Assembly: GCF_030164425.1 (NCBI RefSeq)
Contig: NZ_JASNJD010000027.1
Coordinates: 1 to 60,355 of the forward strand
Direction of reading: 5' to 3'
Source: Pseudodonghicola flavimaris
GTDB taxonomy: Bacteria > Pseudomonadota > Alphaproteobacteria > Rhodobacterales > Rhodobacteraceae
DNA length: 60,355 bases
The notes under the pieces: model-generated
The model's input: the letters and a program-made list of their open reading frames with translations, nothing else
Databases searched by the model: none
Told to the model about the DNA's origin: nothing
Position numbers and translations under genes: made by a program
Shown here: piece by piece, positions 1 to 8,237 of the stretch
How positions within the stretch are numbered: position 1 is the first letter of the stretch
How the letters are laid out: each line of letters begins with the position of its first letter

Positions 1-2
1 AA

Positions 3-2777
3 GGGCGCCGCCGGGCCGTTTGGGTCTCGAAGAGCGACAAGCTCATCGAAGATGCGCGGCGCGACTGGATGGCCCTCGGGGGGCGTGAAAGCGATATCGT
101 GCCGCTCTCGAAATTCCGCCAAGGGAGCGACATCCGCCTGCCCGAAGGCATCCTCTTCGTCACCTACGCCACGCTGCGCTCCGCCGAGCGGGAAGGCAAA
201 GCCTCCCGTCTCGACCAGGTGACGTCCTGGCTCGGCGCAGGGTTCGACGGGGTCATCGCTTTTGATGAAAGCCACGCCATGGCCAATGCTGCTGGCGAAA
301 AGTCCGACCGCGGCGACAAGAAGGCCTCACAGCAGGGCCTCGCTGGCCTCGCACTGCAAAACGCTGTGCCTGATGCACGCGTCCTCTATGTCTCGGCCAC
401 CGGGGCCACGGTCGTCGGCAATCTCGCCTATGCCTCCCGCCTCGGGCTCTGGGGCACTGGCGATTTCCCCTTCGTGACACGTGCAGAGTTTGTCGCCGCG
501 ATGGAGGCCGGGGGTATTGCCGCCATGGAGATGATCTCGCGCGACCTGAAGGCGCTCGGGCTATATCTGGCACGCTCGCTCTCCTACGCCGGGGTCGAAT
601 ACGAGATGCTGGTGCACGACCTGACGCCCCCTCAGATCGCGATCTACGACAGCTATGCCGATGCCTACCAGATCATCCACACCAATCTTGAGGCCGCGCT
701 TCAGGCGTCTGGCATCTCCTCCGAGACCGGCACGCTGAACGCCCAGGCAAAATCCGCCGCGCGTTCGGCCTTCGAGAGCAACAAACAGCGCTTCTTCAAC
801 CATCTCATCACCGCCATGAAATGCCCCTCGCTTATCCGCGCGATCGAGGCGGATCTGGCGGCGGGGCATTCTGCAGTGATTCAGGTCGTCTCGACCAGCG
901 AAGCGGTGATGGAACGCCGTCTCGAGGAGATTCCGGCCTCGGACTGGGACGATCTGCAGGTCGATTTTACACCGCGTGAAAACATCATGGACTACCTGAT
1001 GCACAGCTTCCCGACGCAGCTTTTCGAGCCCTACACCGACGAGAACGGCGATCTGCGGTCGCGCCCCGCCCTCGATGCTGACGGCAATCCCATCATCTGC
1101 CGCGAAGCGGAGCGGCGGCGGGACGATCTGATCGAGCACTTGGGTGCCCTCGCCCCGGTGCAGGGCGCGCTCGACCAGATCCTCTGGCATTTTGGCGGCG
1201 ATGCGGTGGCCGAGGTCACGGGGCGCAAGCGGCGCATCGTGAAAACGCGCGAAGGGCGGCTCAAGGTCGAGAACCGCCCCGCCTCCTCCAACCTCGGCGA
1301 GACTCAGGCCTTTATGGATGACGCCAAACGCATCCTGATCTTCTCAGATGCAGGTGGCACCGGGCGCAGCTATCACGCCGACCTTGGGGCAAAGAACCAG
1401 CGCCTCCGGGTGCATTACCTGCTCGAGCCCGGTTGGAAGGCCGACAATGCCATCCAGGGGCTCGGGCGCACCAATCGCACCAATCAGGTGCAGCCGCCGC
1501 TGTTCCGGCCGGTGGCCACCAATGTGAAAGGCGAGAAGCGGTTCCTCTCCACCATCGCGCGCCGCCTCGACACGCTCGGGGCGATCACCAAGGGGCAACG
1601 CGAGACCGGCGGTCAGAACATGTTTCGCGCCGAGGACAACCTCGAAAGCCCTTACGCACGCGCGGCGCGGCGCCAGTTCTTCTACAAGCTGCGCGCGGGC
1701 AAGATTGACGCCTGCTCCTACGCCAAATTCCAGGAGATGACCGGGCTGACGCTCGATGACGCGGACGGCACGATGAAGGAAACCCTGCCGCCGATCCAGC
1801 AGTTCCTGAACCGCTGCCTTGCTCTGAGGATTGACGTGCAAGACGCAATTTTCGAGGCCTTCGGCGGGTTCCTCTCGGCGATCATCGAAGACGCGCGGCA
1901 GGCGGGCACGCTGGATGTCGGCCTCGAGACCCTGCGCGCGGAGAAGTTCGAGATCGTCGATCGCAAGGTCATCTTCGAGCATGAGGCGACGGGGGCGACG
2001 GCCACTGCGCTGACCGTGGAGCGCACAGACCGCAACGATCCTCTCGCCCTGCCCCGGGTCAAATCGATCTGCGCAAACACAGAGGGCGCGACGCTCTGCT
2101 GGAACACGACCTCCAAACGCGCGGCGCTGATGGTGAAGGCGCCCGCCTTCATGGACGAAGACGGTGTGCCGATCCTGCGGGTGAAACTGCTGCGGCCCAT
2201 GGGAACCGAGATCCTCGCGGCCAGCGAATTTTCGACCTCGCATTGGGAGGAGATTGATGACTCGATGTTCGAACATCTCTGGCAGACCGAAGTCGCCGCC
2301 GTGCCGGAGTTCACCACCTCGAAGATCACGCTGATCTGCGGGCTGCTCCTGCCGATCTGGGATCGGCTGCCCGCTGACAACATGCGCATCTATCGCCTGC
2401 AGACCGAGGATGGGGAACGCGCCATCGGCCGTCTGGTCAGCCAGGATCAGCTTCTCAATGTCTACGCGCGCCTCGGTCTCGATTGTCAGATCGAGATGGC
2501 ACCGCAGGAGGTGTTCGGCGCGGTGATGGACGCAAAGACGACCCTCAGCTTGCTCGGCGGTTACCAGTTGCGCCGGTCGCTCGTGATGGGGCAGCCGAGA
2601 TGTGAGCTGATCGGCGCGTCCGGTGCGGCCCTGCCCGGTTTGAAGGCTTTGGGCTGCTTCACCGAGGTGATCCAGTGGAAGACGCGGGTGTTCATCCCGG
2701 TGGACGGCATTGACGTGCTGGCGCGCGTGCTCGGCGAGCATCCGGTTGGCGCAAACGCTGCGAATGCCGCCGCATGA
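3..2777 (+). CDS. strawberry notch-like helicase (5' end outside window)
   Basis: The frame is open from the first bases of the window (it reads RRAVWVSKSDKLIEDARRDW before the first Met at 69), so the gene begins upstream and only its last 924 residues are seen. It resembles the strawberry-notch (Sno) family of SF2 helicase-like ATPases common on alphaproteobacterial plasmids. Seen here are a DESH Walker B box (nt 264-275), the SAT-like motif VSATGA, and in the C-terminal helicase half FSDAGGTGRSYHAD and the arginine-finger region IQGLGRTNRTNQ. The Walker A motif must lie upstream. It overlaps the following Toprim gene by 4 bp (ATGA), implying translational coupling in a plasmid DNA-processing operon. 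The exact role is not established for the family; DNA remodelling in plasmid transfer or defence is inference. Confidence 0.85.
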   Translation, partial: GRRRAVWVSKSDKLIEDARRDWMALGGRESDIVPLSKFRQGSDIRLPEGILFVTYATLRSAEREGKASRLDQVTSWLGAGFDGVIAFDESHAMANAAGEKSDRGDKKASQQGLAGLALQNAVPDARVLYVSATGATVVGNLAYASRLGLWGTGDFPFVTRAEFVAAMEAGGIAAMEMISRDLKALGLYLARSLSYAGVEYEMLVHDLTPPQIAIYDSYADAYQIIHTNLEAALQASGISSETGTLNAQAKSAARSAFESNKQRFFNHLITAMKCPSLIRAIEADLAAGHSAVIQVVSTSEAVMERRLEEIPASDWDDLQVDFTPRENIMDYLMHSFPTQLFEPYTDENGDLRSRPALDADGNPIICREAERRRDDLIEHLGALAPVQGALDQILWHFGGDAVAEVTGRKRRIVKTREGRLKVENRPASSNLGETQAFMDDAKRILIFSDAGGTGRSYHADLGAKNQRLRVHYLLEPGWKADNAIQGLGRTNRTNQVQPPLFRPVATNVKGEKRFLSTIARRLDTLGAITKGQRETGGQNMFRAEDNLESPYARAARRQFFYKLRAGKIDACSYAKFQEMTGLTLDDADGTMKETLPPIQQFLNRCLALRIDVQDAIFEAFGGFLSAIIEDARQAGTLDVGLETLRAEKFEIVDRKVIFEHEATGATATALTVERTDRNDPLALPRVKSICANTEGATLCWNTTSKRAALMVKAPAFMDEDGVPILRVKLLRPMGTEILAASEFSTSHWEEIDDSMFEHLWQTEVAAVPEFTTSKITLICGLLLPIWDRLPADNMRIYRLQTEDGERAIGRLVSQDQLLNVYARLGLDCQIEMAPQEVFGAVMDAKTTLSLLGGYQLRRSLVMGQPRCELIGASGAALPGLKALGCFTEVIQWKTRVFIPVDGIDVLARVLGEHPVGANAANAAA

Positions 2778-3820
2778 ACGCGCGGCGCAGCATCGCAGAC
2801 CTCTCGGCCGATCTGGCAGATCGGGCCGAGAGCTTCTGCCGCCAGTATTTCCCCGAGGGGCGCAAGCAGGGCAACTATTGGCAGGTTGGCGATACCTCGG
2901 GGGCCAAAGGTCAAAGCCTCGCCATCCGGCTGCAAGCTCAAGGTGGGCGCAAGGCCGGATCCTGGGCCGACTTTGCGACGGGGCAATATGGCGATCTGAT
3001 AGACCTGCTGCAGGAACGGCTTGGTTCGGTCACGCTCAAGGAAACGCTGAGGGAGGCGCAGTCCTTTCTCGGCGAGGCCCCCTGCGCTGCCGTACCTCGT
3101 GAAACCCGAAAGGCTGAGCGCCCGGATGCAGCCTCCAGCAAACGCATCGCGCGGGCGCGGAAGCTCTTTGCCGCAGGCAAGCCGGTCCTCGGCACTCTGG
3201 CGGCCACCTATTTGCAGGGGCGCGGGATCTCGCGCTTCGGTCCAGCGCTCCGCTATCACCCGCAGGTCTTCCTGCGCCACGGCGAGGACGGGCCTGATCC
3301 GCCGCACAGAGCCCCTGCCCTGCTGGCGAAGATCACGGACAATCGGGGCCAGATCACTGGCTGCGCGCGCACCTATCTCGACCCCTCCACCGGCGGTCTG
3401 GCCGCGATCGAGAACCCGAAGCGGATCCTTGGGCAGCTTCATGGCCATGCCATCCGCTTCTGGTCTGGCACCGGGCGCACTGATCTCATCGTCGGCGAAG
3501 GTCTCGAGAACACCCTTTCGGTTGGCACGGCTCTGCTTGAGTTCGACCTCGCGTCTTGTCTCACCGCCACCCATCTCGGCCTCTTCATCCCGCCGCCGGG
3601 GATCAAGCGTATCTGGATCGCGCGGGACAATGATGAAGCAGGACGCAATGCATCAAAGAGATTGCGTAACCAACTGGAATCGCGAGGAATTGCCTGTGGT
3701 GATCTCGTGCCGGCAATGGGCGATTTCAACGACGATCTGCGGGCACTTGGCAAGGATGCGCTGCGCCGGTCCCTTTTAGAGGCCATGAAAGCGCAAGGTC
3801 TGGAGATTGGGGGCGGATGA
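2774..3820 (+). CDS. Toprim domain (primase-like) protein
   Basis: This 348-residue protein begins at an ATG overlapping the stop of the helicase gene. The N-terminal half (about 1-200) resembles the plasmid DUF7146/primase-like region, with SWADFATGQYGDLIDLL near residue 60. The C-terminal half carries Toprim signatures: VGEGLENTLS (conserved Glu), IARDNDEAGR (the DxD-like acidic pair) and DFNDDL. Toprim domains bind metal and act in primases and topoisomerases. No zinc-finger cysteine cluster is visible, so it is not a complete DnaG. Co-occurrence with a strawberry-notch helicase and DUF2493 protein is a recurrent plasmid arrangement in Rhodobacterales, suggesting a role in replication or conjugative DNA processing (inference). 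The 299 bp that follow show no gene. Confidence 0.82.
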   Translation: MNARRSIADLSADLADRAESFCRQYFPEGRKQGNYWQVGDTSGAKGQSLAIRLQAQGGRKAGSWADFATGQYGDLIDLLQERLGSVTLKETLREAQSFLGEAPCAAVPRETRKAERPDAASSKRIARARKLFAAGKPVLGTLAATYLQGRGISRFGPALRYHPQVFLRHGEDGPDPPHRAPALLAKITDNRGQITGCARTYLDPSTGGLAAIENPKRILGQLHGHAIRFWSGTGRTDLIVGEGLENTLSVGTALLEFDLASCLTATHLGLFIPPPGIKRIWIARDNDEAGRNASKRLRNQLESRGIACGDLVPAMGDFNDDLRALGKDALRRSLLEAMKAQGLEIGGG

Positions 3821-4119
3821 CCGCCTGCCTACCCATTGATGTCCGACAGGGCAAAGGTTCCGCCGGTTCGATCTGATCCCGTTTGGACAAGGGGAGCGAT
3901 GGACCAGCGGGTCGGGGCTGAGTGCCCCTCGCCCGGGCAGCAATGCGCCCGCTACCCGGAAAATTCCCCTCCCCTTTCAGGGCATTCCTCGCGGGACCAA
4001 TTTTCCGGTCCGGGTCACATTCTCCGCTTCGCTCCGATCCTGACGGATGCGGCCCGGTCGCCGCCGGTCCTGACATCGCCCCATCCAAATCGGGTCAGAT
4101 CAAACAGAGGAACCAGACA

Positions 4120-5031
4120 ATGCCCCATCAGACAGACATCCAAGAGGAGACCGGCGTGACCTCCGCCATCCTCGACCACCTCGCACTTCACGGCGCAACA
4201 CCGGGACCCGGCGAGACCGATCATCGCCCCCTGCCCCAACCCGACGAGGTCGAACTCGCCATGGCGACCCTCTTTGAGACCACCATCGGCCTCCTCACCG
4301 GCAGCCAGTTGGAGGACAATATTGAAGAGATGCTCTGGTCCCTCACCTCGATCTTCCATCGCCGGCTGACCCATATCCAGAAGCTTCTCGACGACAACGA
4401 ATTCGAGGTCCGGGAAAGCCTCGCGATCCAGGACGGCTCTGAGGTCGCCTCGGTCGAGCTGGAACGCCTCCAGATGATCGGGCTGAAGCTCTGGGACCAT
4501 CGCGACGCTTTCGAGCAGATGCGCGATCTGGCCGTGGACCATTTCTCGGCCGCCACCGGTTCGCCCTGGCTGCCCCGCACCGGATCCAAGGTCTCGCATC
4601 GGGGTCTGATCTCCGCCGTGGTGGACAGTCGGGCCTATCTCTCGGCCAAGCGCCGCAAGGAGACCGAGGTGCACTGCCCCGAAGGCACACGGATCGCTTT
4701 TTCGGGCGGCGACTATCAGGCCTACGACCTGATCTGGTCCGTCCTCGATGCCACCCTTGCGAAATACCCCGACATGGTGCTCTTGCACGGTGGCACGCCC
4801 AAAGGCGCCGAGATGATCGCGGCCCGCTGGGCAGATACCCGAGGTGTCACCCAGGTGGTCTTCAGGCCCGACTGGAAGAGCCACGGGAAGGCCGCCCCCT
4901 TCAAGCGCAATGACAAGATGCTGGAGACCATGCCCCAAGGGCTGATCGCCACCCCAGGTTCGGGTATCACAGAGAACATCGTCGACAAGGCCCGCAAGCT
5001 CGGGATCCGCATCAAGAGGATCGGGGCTTAG
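4120..5031 (+). CDS. DUF2493 domain-containing protein
   Basis: The start at 4120 is preceded by CAGAGGAA about 10 nt upstream; an in-frame upstream extension to 3922 lacks a good ribosome site and is low-complexity, so the shorter 303-residue form is preferred. The C-terminal third holds the DUF2493 (SLOG/Rossmann-like) domain: RIAFSGGDYQAYD, VLLHGGTPKGAEMIAARWAD and VFRPDWKSHGKAAPFKRN, ending with GLIATPGSGITENIV. SLOG-type folds are thought to bind nucleotides or nucleotide-derived ligands; the ligand here is unknown. The N-terminal part (about 40-180) is helical with no recognisable motif. It is the third gene of the plasmid-type cluster starting with the helicase. Confidence 0.8.
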   Translation: MPHQTDIQEETGVTSAILDHLALHGATPGPGETDHRPLPQPDEVELAMATLFETTIGLLTGSQLEDNIEEMLWSLTSIFHRRLTHIQKLLDDNEFEVRESLAIQDGSEVASVELERLQMIGLKLWDHRDAFEQMRDLAVDHFSAATGSPWLPRTGSKVSHRGLISAVVDSRAYLSAKRRKETEVHCPEGTRIAFSGGDYQAYDLIWSVLDATLAKYPDMVLLHGGTPKGAEMIAARWADTRGVTQVVFRPDWKSHGKAAPFKRNDKMLETMPQGLIATPGSGITENIVDKARKLGIRIKRIGA

Positions 5032-5152
5032 GCCCCGGTTCTACAATGACATCAGTCAGAGCGCCCAGTGCGGTTCGCACTTTGAGTTCGCGGAGGTGCG
5101 CAGTATTGCAGGATTTGGTCTGTCAGACTGCTGAGTGTGTGGATGAGTATTT

Positions 5153-5509
5153 CTAGTTTGTCGCTGTCGCGGGACTTCCAAAAGCCTCGTGACGCTCACG
5201 TCGTCCCGGGATCAGCGGGATGTTCGCCGAAAGGCGCCCCATTTCGGCCAGGAAACTGACCAATCCGACGATCGTCTTGAACTCGCGCAATTTGAAGACG
5301 CTGCGGCTCGTGACAAGCATCTTCGCGTCCTGGCCGTCCTTCGTCACCGCGTGCACGATCCACGCGCCATACCAACTGTTATGGCGCTTCTCGGCAGTCT
5401 GGTTGCAGATCACCTCGATGAGGTAGCCATCTGAGAGCAGATCGCGCAGGCCATCCTCGGTGACCACATTCTGTGTTGCGCCGTCCAACTGCTTATCCTC
5501 TTCACTCAT
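5153..5509 (-). CDS. hypothetical protein, 118 aa
   Basis: I do not recognise this protein. The frame extends upstream to 5680, but that extension is Arg/Cys-rich and untypical of coding sequence, so I place the start at the ATG at 5509. The product begins MSEEDKQLDG and has a compact middle with aromatic residues (RHNSWYGAWIVHAVTKDGQ) and an amphipathic C-terminal part (FKTIVGLVSFLAEMG). It has no signal peptide or membrane segment. A perfect 20-bp palindrome covers the start codon, which suggests autoregulation or control by a dimeric repressor. It is transcribed against the neighbouring DUF2493 gene. Whether the gene is expressed is uncertain. Confidence 0.5.
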   Translation of the reverse strand: MSEEDKQLDGATQNVVTEDGLRDLLSDGYLIEVICNQTAEKRHNSWYGAWIVHAVTKDGQDAKMLVTSRSVFKLREFKTIVGLVSFLAEMGRLSANIPLIPGRRERHEAFGSPATATN

Positions 5510-5527
5510 CCCGACACGTGTCGGGAT
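5508..5527. promoter_or_regulatory. 20-bp perfect palindrome at gene start (candidate operator)
   Basis: ATCCCGACACGTGTCGGGAT is its own reverse complement over all 20 bases and overlaps the ATG of the minus-strand 118-residue gene. Such symmetry at a start codon fits a dimeric repressor site. An RNA hairpin that occludes initiation is the alternative. Only one copy was noticed in the window. Confidence 0.45.
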
Positions 5528-5838
5528 TGGAGCGGGCTCGGGCGTTTGCCTGATCTTCCGAGTCGCACACGTCGTTTGCTCAGTTTTGCGCTGCCATACG
5601 GGACATCTTCGAAGTTCGCAACGCGGCCGGGATTGAAGCTGTCGGGAAAAGATGTGCGCGTCCTCGCCTGGGCATTTCAACTTCTCCAGCCTGTGAGATC
5701 ACTTTCTGCTCTAGGCCATTGGTAACTCGACCGAGGACCTCAAGACGGGCCGGTGTTGCGTTGCGACGGGTCGTGGTATGTATCGAAAGATCAGGTGTGA
5801 CTGTGAAAGGATCGTTTCGGCGTTCTTAGTTGTCGGCA

Positions 5839-6424
5839 GTTCACCCACCTTCCTTCGCGGCCACCGCACTTCTCCCAATGTCTGAGTTGCATGACATGCT
5901 GGTCGCAGCTGTCGTCCCGTCCACAAAGGTTGTCGCCGATCTTTTTCCCCTGACCCTGCGGGTCTTTCCTCGCGCAGCAAAAAGACCGGCGCCTGCCCCT
6001 CTCCAGCTCACGCTTCGCCTTCGGTGTGGCCGGGCCTTGGCCAGCTGCAAAGTGACCATCATTGCAACGCAAACAAGGAGAAGAGCAATGACCACGAACT
6101 GCATCAAATTCACCAGCGCCGACATCGAAACCGCCAAGGGCGTCGGCTCCATCTCGACCCTGACCTTCGACCTCGACATCACGGTCGAACCCGTCGCGAG
6201 CGCGAACCCGATGGCCCCCACGCACCGCGTCCTCGGCCGTTCCCCGCGCGGCAAGCTGGTCGAGTGCGGCGGTATCTGGAAAAAGCAGAGCAAGGAGACC
6301 GGCGCCGACTACTACACGCTGACCATCCGCGACCACGGCTTCAACGCCAACCTCGGCAAGGCCGCGAACCAGGACGATCTGTCCCTGCAGGCCGTCATCC
6401 CCTGGGGCCCCAAAGACGCCGCGT
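5839..6424 (+). repeat. long direct repeat, copy A (DUF736 gene and leader)
   Basis: This ~585-bp segment recurs at 28600-29184 in the same orientation. It holds about 250 bp of leader plus the whole DUF736 gene. The copies differ by scattered substitutions and a small indel in the leader (CTCTCCAGCTCACGC against CTCTCCGCTGCGC), and diverge right after the stop codon into different terminator hairpins. Conservation of the non-coding leader suggests it carries the promoter or another functional element. Confidence 0.85.
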
Positions 6425-6426
6425 GA
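6088..6426 (+). CDS. DUF736 family protein, copy A
   Basis: A 112-residue protein starting at ATG 6088 after AAGGAGAAGAG, an excellent ribosome site. It begins MTTNCIKFTSADIETAKGVG and belongs to the DUF736 family, small cytoplasmic proteins frequent on alphaproteobacterial plasmids and conjugative elements. The core (GKLVECGGIWKK, DYYTLTIRDHGFNANLGKAANQDD, LQAVIPWGPKDAA) suggests an OB-like or beta-rich single-domain protein, but no biochemical role is known to me. The protein at 28847-29185 is nearly identical (S/T and S/N differences seen), so the gene is duplicated. A hairpin just after the stop probably ends transcription. Confidence 0.85.
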   Translation: MTTNCIKFTSADIETAKGVGSISTLTFDLDITVEPVASANPMAPTHRVLGRSPRGKLVECGGIWKKQSKETGADYYTLTIRDHGFNANLGKAANQDDLSLQAVIPWGPKDAA

Positions 6427-6433
6427 CGCAAAG

Positions 6434-6459
6434 AATCGGCCGGGGCAACCCAGCCGATT
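6434..6459 (+). terminator. hairpin terminator after DUF736 copy A
   Basis: AATCGGC pairs with GCCGATT, and inside it GGG pairs with CCC around a GCAA tetraloop, with one C/A mismatch between the two stems. The trailing T run is short, so termination efficiency is uncertain. Confidence 0.45.
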
Positions 6460-6636
6460 TCCCCCCGCGTCCCTTCGCATTGACATGCATTGCCTGCATG
6501 TTGGCGCGCACTGGTTGGTGTGCTTGGTGGAAGCAACTGAAAGCTGATCGGGCATAAGGGAGATGATGACGCAATCCGTTTCGGAGAAGACTTTTCCGTC
6601 GTCCCCCACGCACTTTAAGGCTTAGTACCTCTTGCA

Positions 6637-6653
6637 TTTTGACAGCCGTGCAA
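6637..6653 (+). promoter_or_regulatory. parS-like centromere site 1 (upstream of repA)
   Basis: TTTTGACAGCCGTGCAA occurs here and, with at most one change at its last base, twice more between repA and repB (8141, 8166). It has the partial symmetry TTGNNNGCCNNNCAA. The arrangement around repA fits binding sites for the ParB-like RepB protein. The surrounding 6460-6922 stretch has no gene. Confidence 0.65.
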
Positions 6654-6888
6654 TGGAGGAAAAATAAATAATAACATAAGGTTGCGGTCGTGGTCATGTG
6701 ACGCGCTAATTGGCTGGAAGTCAGAGCTTGCGACAGGTCATCCCAAGATATTGGGTAGGAGCCATCCGTGATCACTACAGTTTGTCGAGGCATCTAGGCC
6801 CGCTGGCAGATTGGGTGGGGTCGAGCCGCCGGGCGAAAATCATTGTTAAGACTCATTTTTCCGTGTAGATGACACTTTAATGAGCGAA

Positions 6889-6905
6889 ATCGCTGAAAAA
6901 GCGAT
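6889..6905 (+). promoter_or_regulatory. inverted repeat before repA (candidate RepA operator)
   Basis: ATCGCT and AGCGAT flank a 5-nt GAAAA spacer, 17 nt before the repA ATG, downstream of an AT-rich stretch suited to a promoter. RepA proteins commonly repress their own operon, so this is a candidate operator. It could equally be a leader-RNA hairpin. Confidence 0.35.
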
Positions 6906-6922
6906 ATTTAGAGGGCAGTCAG

Positions 6923-8134
6923 ATGCGACAACGGTCTTTTGAGGCTGATACGAAGGATCAACCCTTCGACGAGATCATCCTTCAGCAGGGAGAGCTGATT
7001 TCTGACCGTCTCAACATGTTGCGACAGGAACAGTATCCTCCAGACGCCCAGAAAGGTCTACGTCAGTTCTCTCTGGCAGAGGTTGCCTACTATCTCGGCG
7101 TGACCCAATCGACGATCAAGAAGCTTCACCTCGAGGGCAAAGGCCCCGAGCCCGAAACGTCGTCTTCCGGCAGGCGCAGCTACTCGGCTGAGCAAATGCT
7201 GGAATTGAGAGCCTATCTGGACAAGCATGGCCGTCCCGGAAGGCGCCGTTATGTCCCCTATCGACAGCCTGGCGAAGAACTGCACGTTGTTTCTGTCGTA
7301 AACTTCAAAGGGGGCAGCGGAAAGACCACTACCGCAGCTCATCTCGCTCAGCATTTAGCGCTGAAGGGCCATCGTGTTCTTGCGATCGACTTGGATCCTC
7401 AAGCCTCACTAACAGCTTTGCACGGTATCCAGCCTGAGCTCGACAACGTGCCCTCGCTTTATGAGACGCTCCGGTATGACGATGAGCGCAAGCCCATCTC
7501 TGAAGTAATCCGGCCGACAAACTTCCCAAACCTAGACATCGTTCCGGCAAGCCTCGAACTTCAGGAGTACGAATACGATACGCCGGTTGCTTTGACGAGC
7601 AGCGATCCCCATGAGGGCCGCACCTTCTTCACTCGGATATCCAAGGCGCTCAGTGAAGTTGATGACCGCTATGACGTGGTCGTAATCGATTGCCCTCCTC
7701 AGCTGGGCTACCTCACGCTCACTGCTCTGACGGCTTCTTCCTCGGTAATTGTGACGGTCCATCCTCAGATGCTGGACGTCATGTCGATGAGCCAGTTTCT
7801 TTTGATGCTGGGCGGGATCATGAAGACGATCCGTGACGCCGGAGCAAACATGCGCCTGAAGTGGTTCCGCTACCTCGTAACGCGGTTTGAGCCAACAGAT
7901 GGTCCTCAAAAGCAGATGGTCGGGTTCCTCCAGGCGATGTTTCCAAACCAGATGCTTTCGGCTCCTGTACTGAAATCGACGGCGATCTCCGACGCTGGGA
8001 TCACCAAACAGACGCTTTACGAAGTTGAGCGCTCTCAGTTCGTTCGAACCACTTATGACCGTGCAGTGACCTCCCTGAACGACGTCAACGACGAAATCGC
8101 CGAATTGATCCACAAGGCTTGGGGGCGAGAATGA
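6923..8134 (+). CDS. repA: plasmid partitioning protein RepA (ParA family)
   Basis: A 403-residue ParA-type ATPase, first gene of a repABC operon. An N-terminal winged/MerR-like helix-turn-helix is seen at about residues 47-70 (FSLAEVAYYLGVTQSTIKKL), followed by the deviant Walker A KGGSGKTTTAAH near residue 130, DLDPQAS near 155 and Walker B VVIDCPPQLGY near 253. Length and order match RepA of repABC plasmids, which move plasmid copies apart with RepB bound to parS and repress the operon. The start follows GAGGG at 6911. It is flanked by parS-like repeats, one upstream and two downstream. The next gene, repB, begins 103 bp later. Confidence 0.95.
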   Translation: MRQRSFEADTKDQPFDEIILQQGELISDRLNMLRQEQYPPDAQKGLRQFSLAEVAYYLGVTQSTIKKLHLEGKGPEPETSSSGRRSYSAEQMLELRAYLDKHGRPGRRRYVPYRQPGEELHVVSVVNFKGGSGKTTTAAHLAQHLALKGHRVLAIDLDPQASLTALHGIQPELDNVPSLYETLRYDDERKPISEVIRPTNFPNLDIVPASLELQEYEYDTPVALTSSDPHEGRTFFTRISKALSEVDDRYDVVVIDCPPQLGYLTLTALTASSSVIVTVHPQMLDVMSMSQFLLMLGGIMKTIRDAGANMRLKWFRYLVTRFEPTDGPQKQMVGFLQAMFPNQMLSAPVLKSTAISDAGITKQTLYEVERSQFVRTTYDRAVTSLNDVNDEIAELIHKAWGRE

Positions 8135-8140
8135 CTGTGG

Positions 8141-8157
8141 TTTTGACAGCCGTGCAG
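8141..8157 (+). promoter_or_regulatory. parS-like centromere site 2 (repA-repB gap)
   Basis: TTTTGACAGCCGTGCAG, a copy of the site at 6637 with one change at the last base. It begins 7 bp after the repA stop and lies 25 bp (start to start) from the third copy, so the two are about two helical turns apart. Confidence 0.65.
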
Positions 8158-8165
8158 AGCGCCAA

Positions 8166-8182
8166 TTTTGACAGCCGTGCAA
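8166..8182 (+). promoter_or_regulatory. parS-like centromere site 3 (repA-repB gap)
   Basis: TTTTGACAGCCGTGCAA, identical to the copy upstream of repA. Its tandem arrangement with site 2 in the repA-repB gap matches the position of centromere repeats reported in several repABC plasmids. Confidence 0.65.
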
Positions 8183-8237
8183 CTGTCGAAATGCAGACTG
8201 CGCGCCGGTTGGATTCTAACGAAGTGGAGATGACTTG

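Noticed and set aside
1344-2741. 465-codon open frame on the minus strand
   Set aside because: It is antisense to the strawberry-notch helicase, its product is His/Arg/Pro-rich with no family features, and such long antisense frames are common in GC-rich genes.
4015-4938. 307-codon minus-strand frame
   Set aside because: Antisense to the DUF2493 gene, Gly/Arg/His-rich shadow of GC-rich codons.
5830-6087. N-terminal extension of DUF736 copy A
   Set aside because: The frame is open upstream, but copy B has an indel in the same leader that breaks the frame relation, and the strong ribosome site fits the ATG at 6088.
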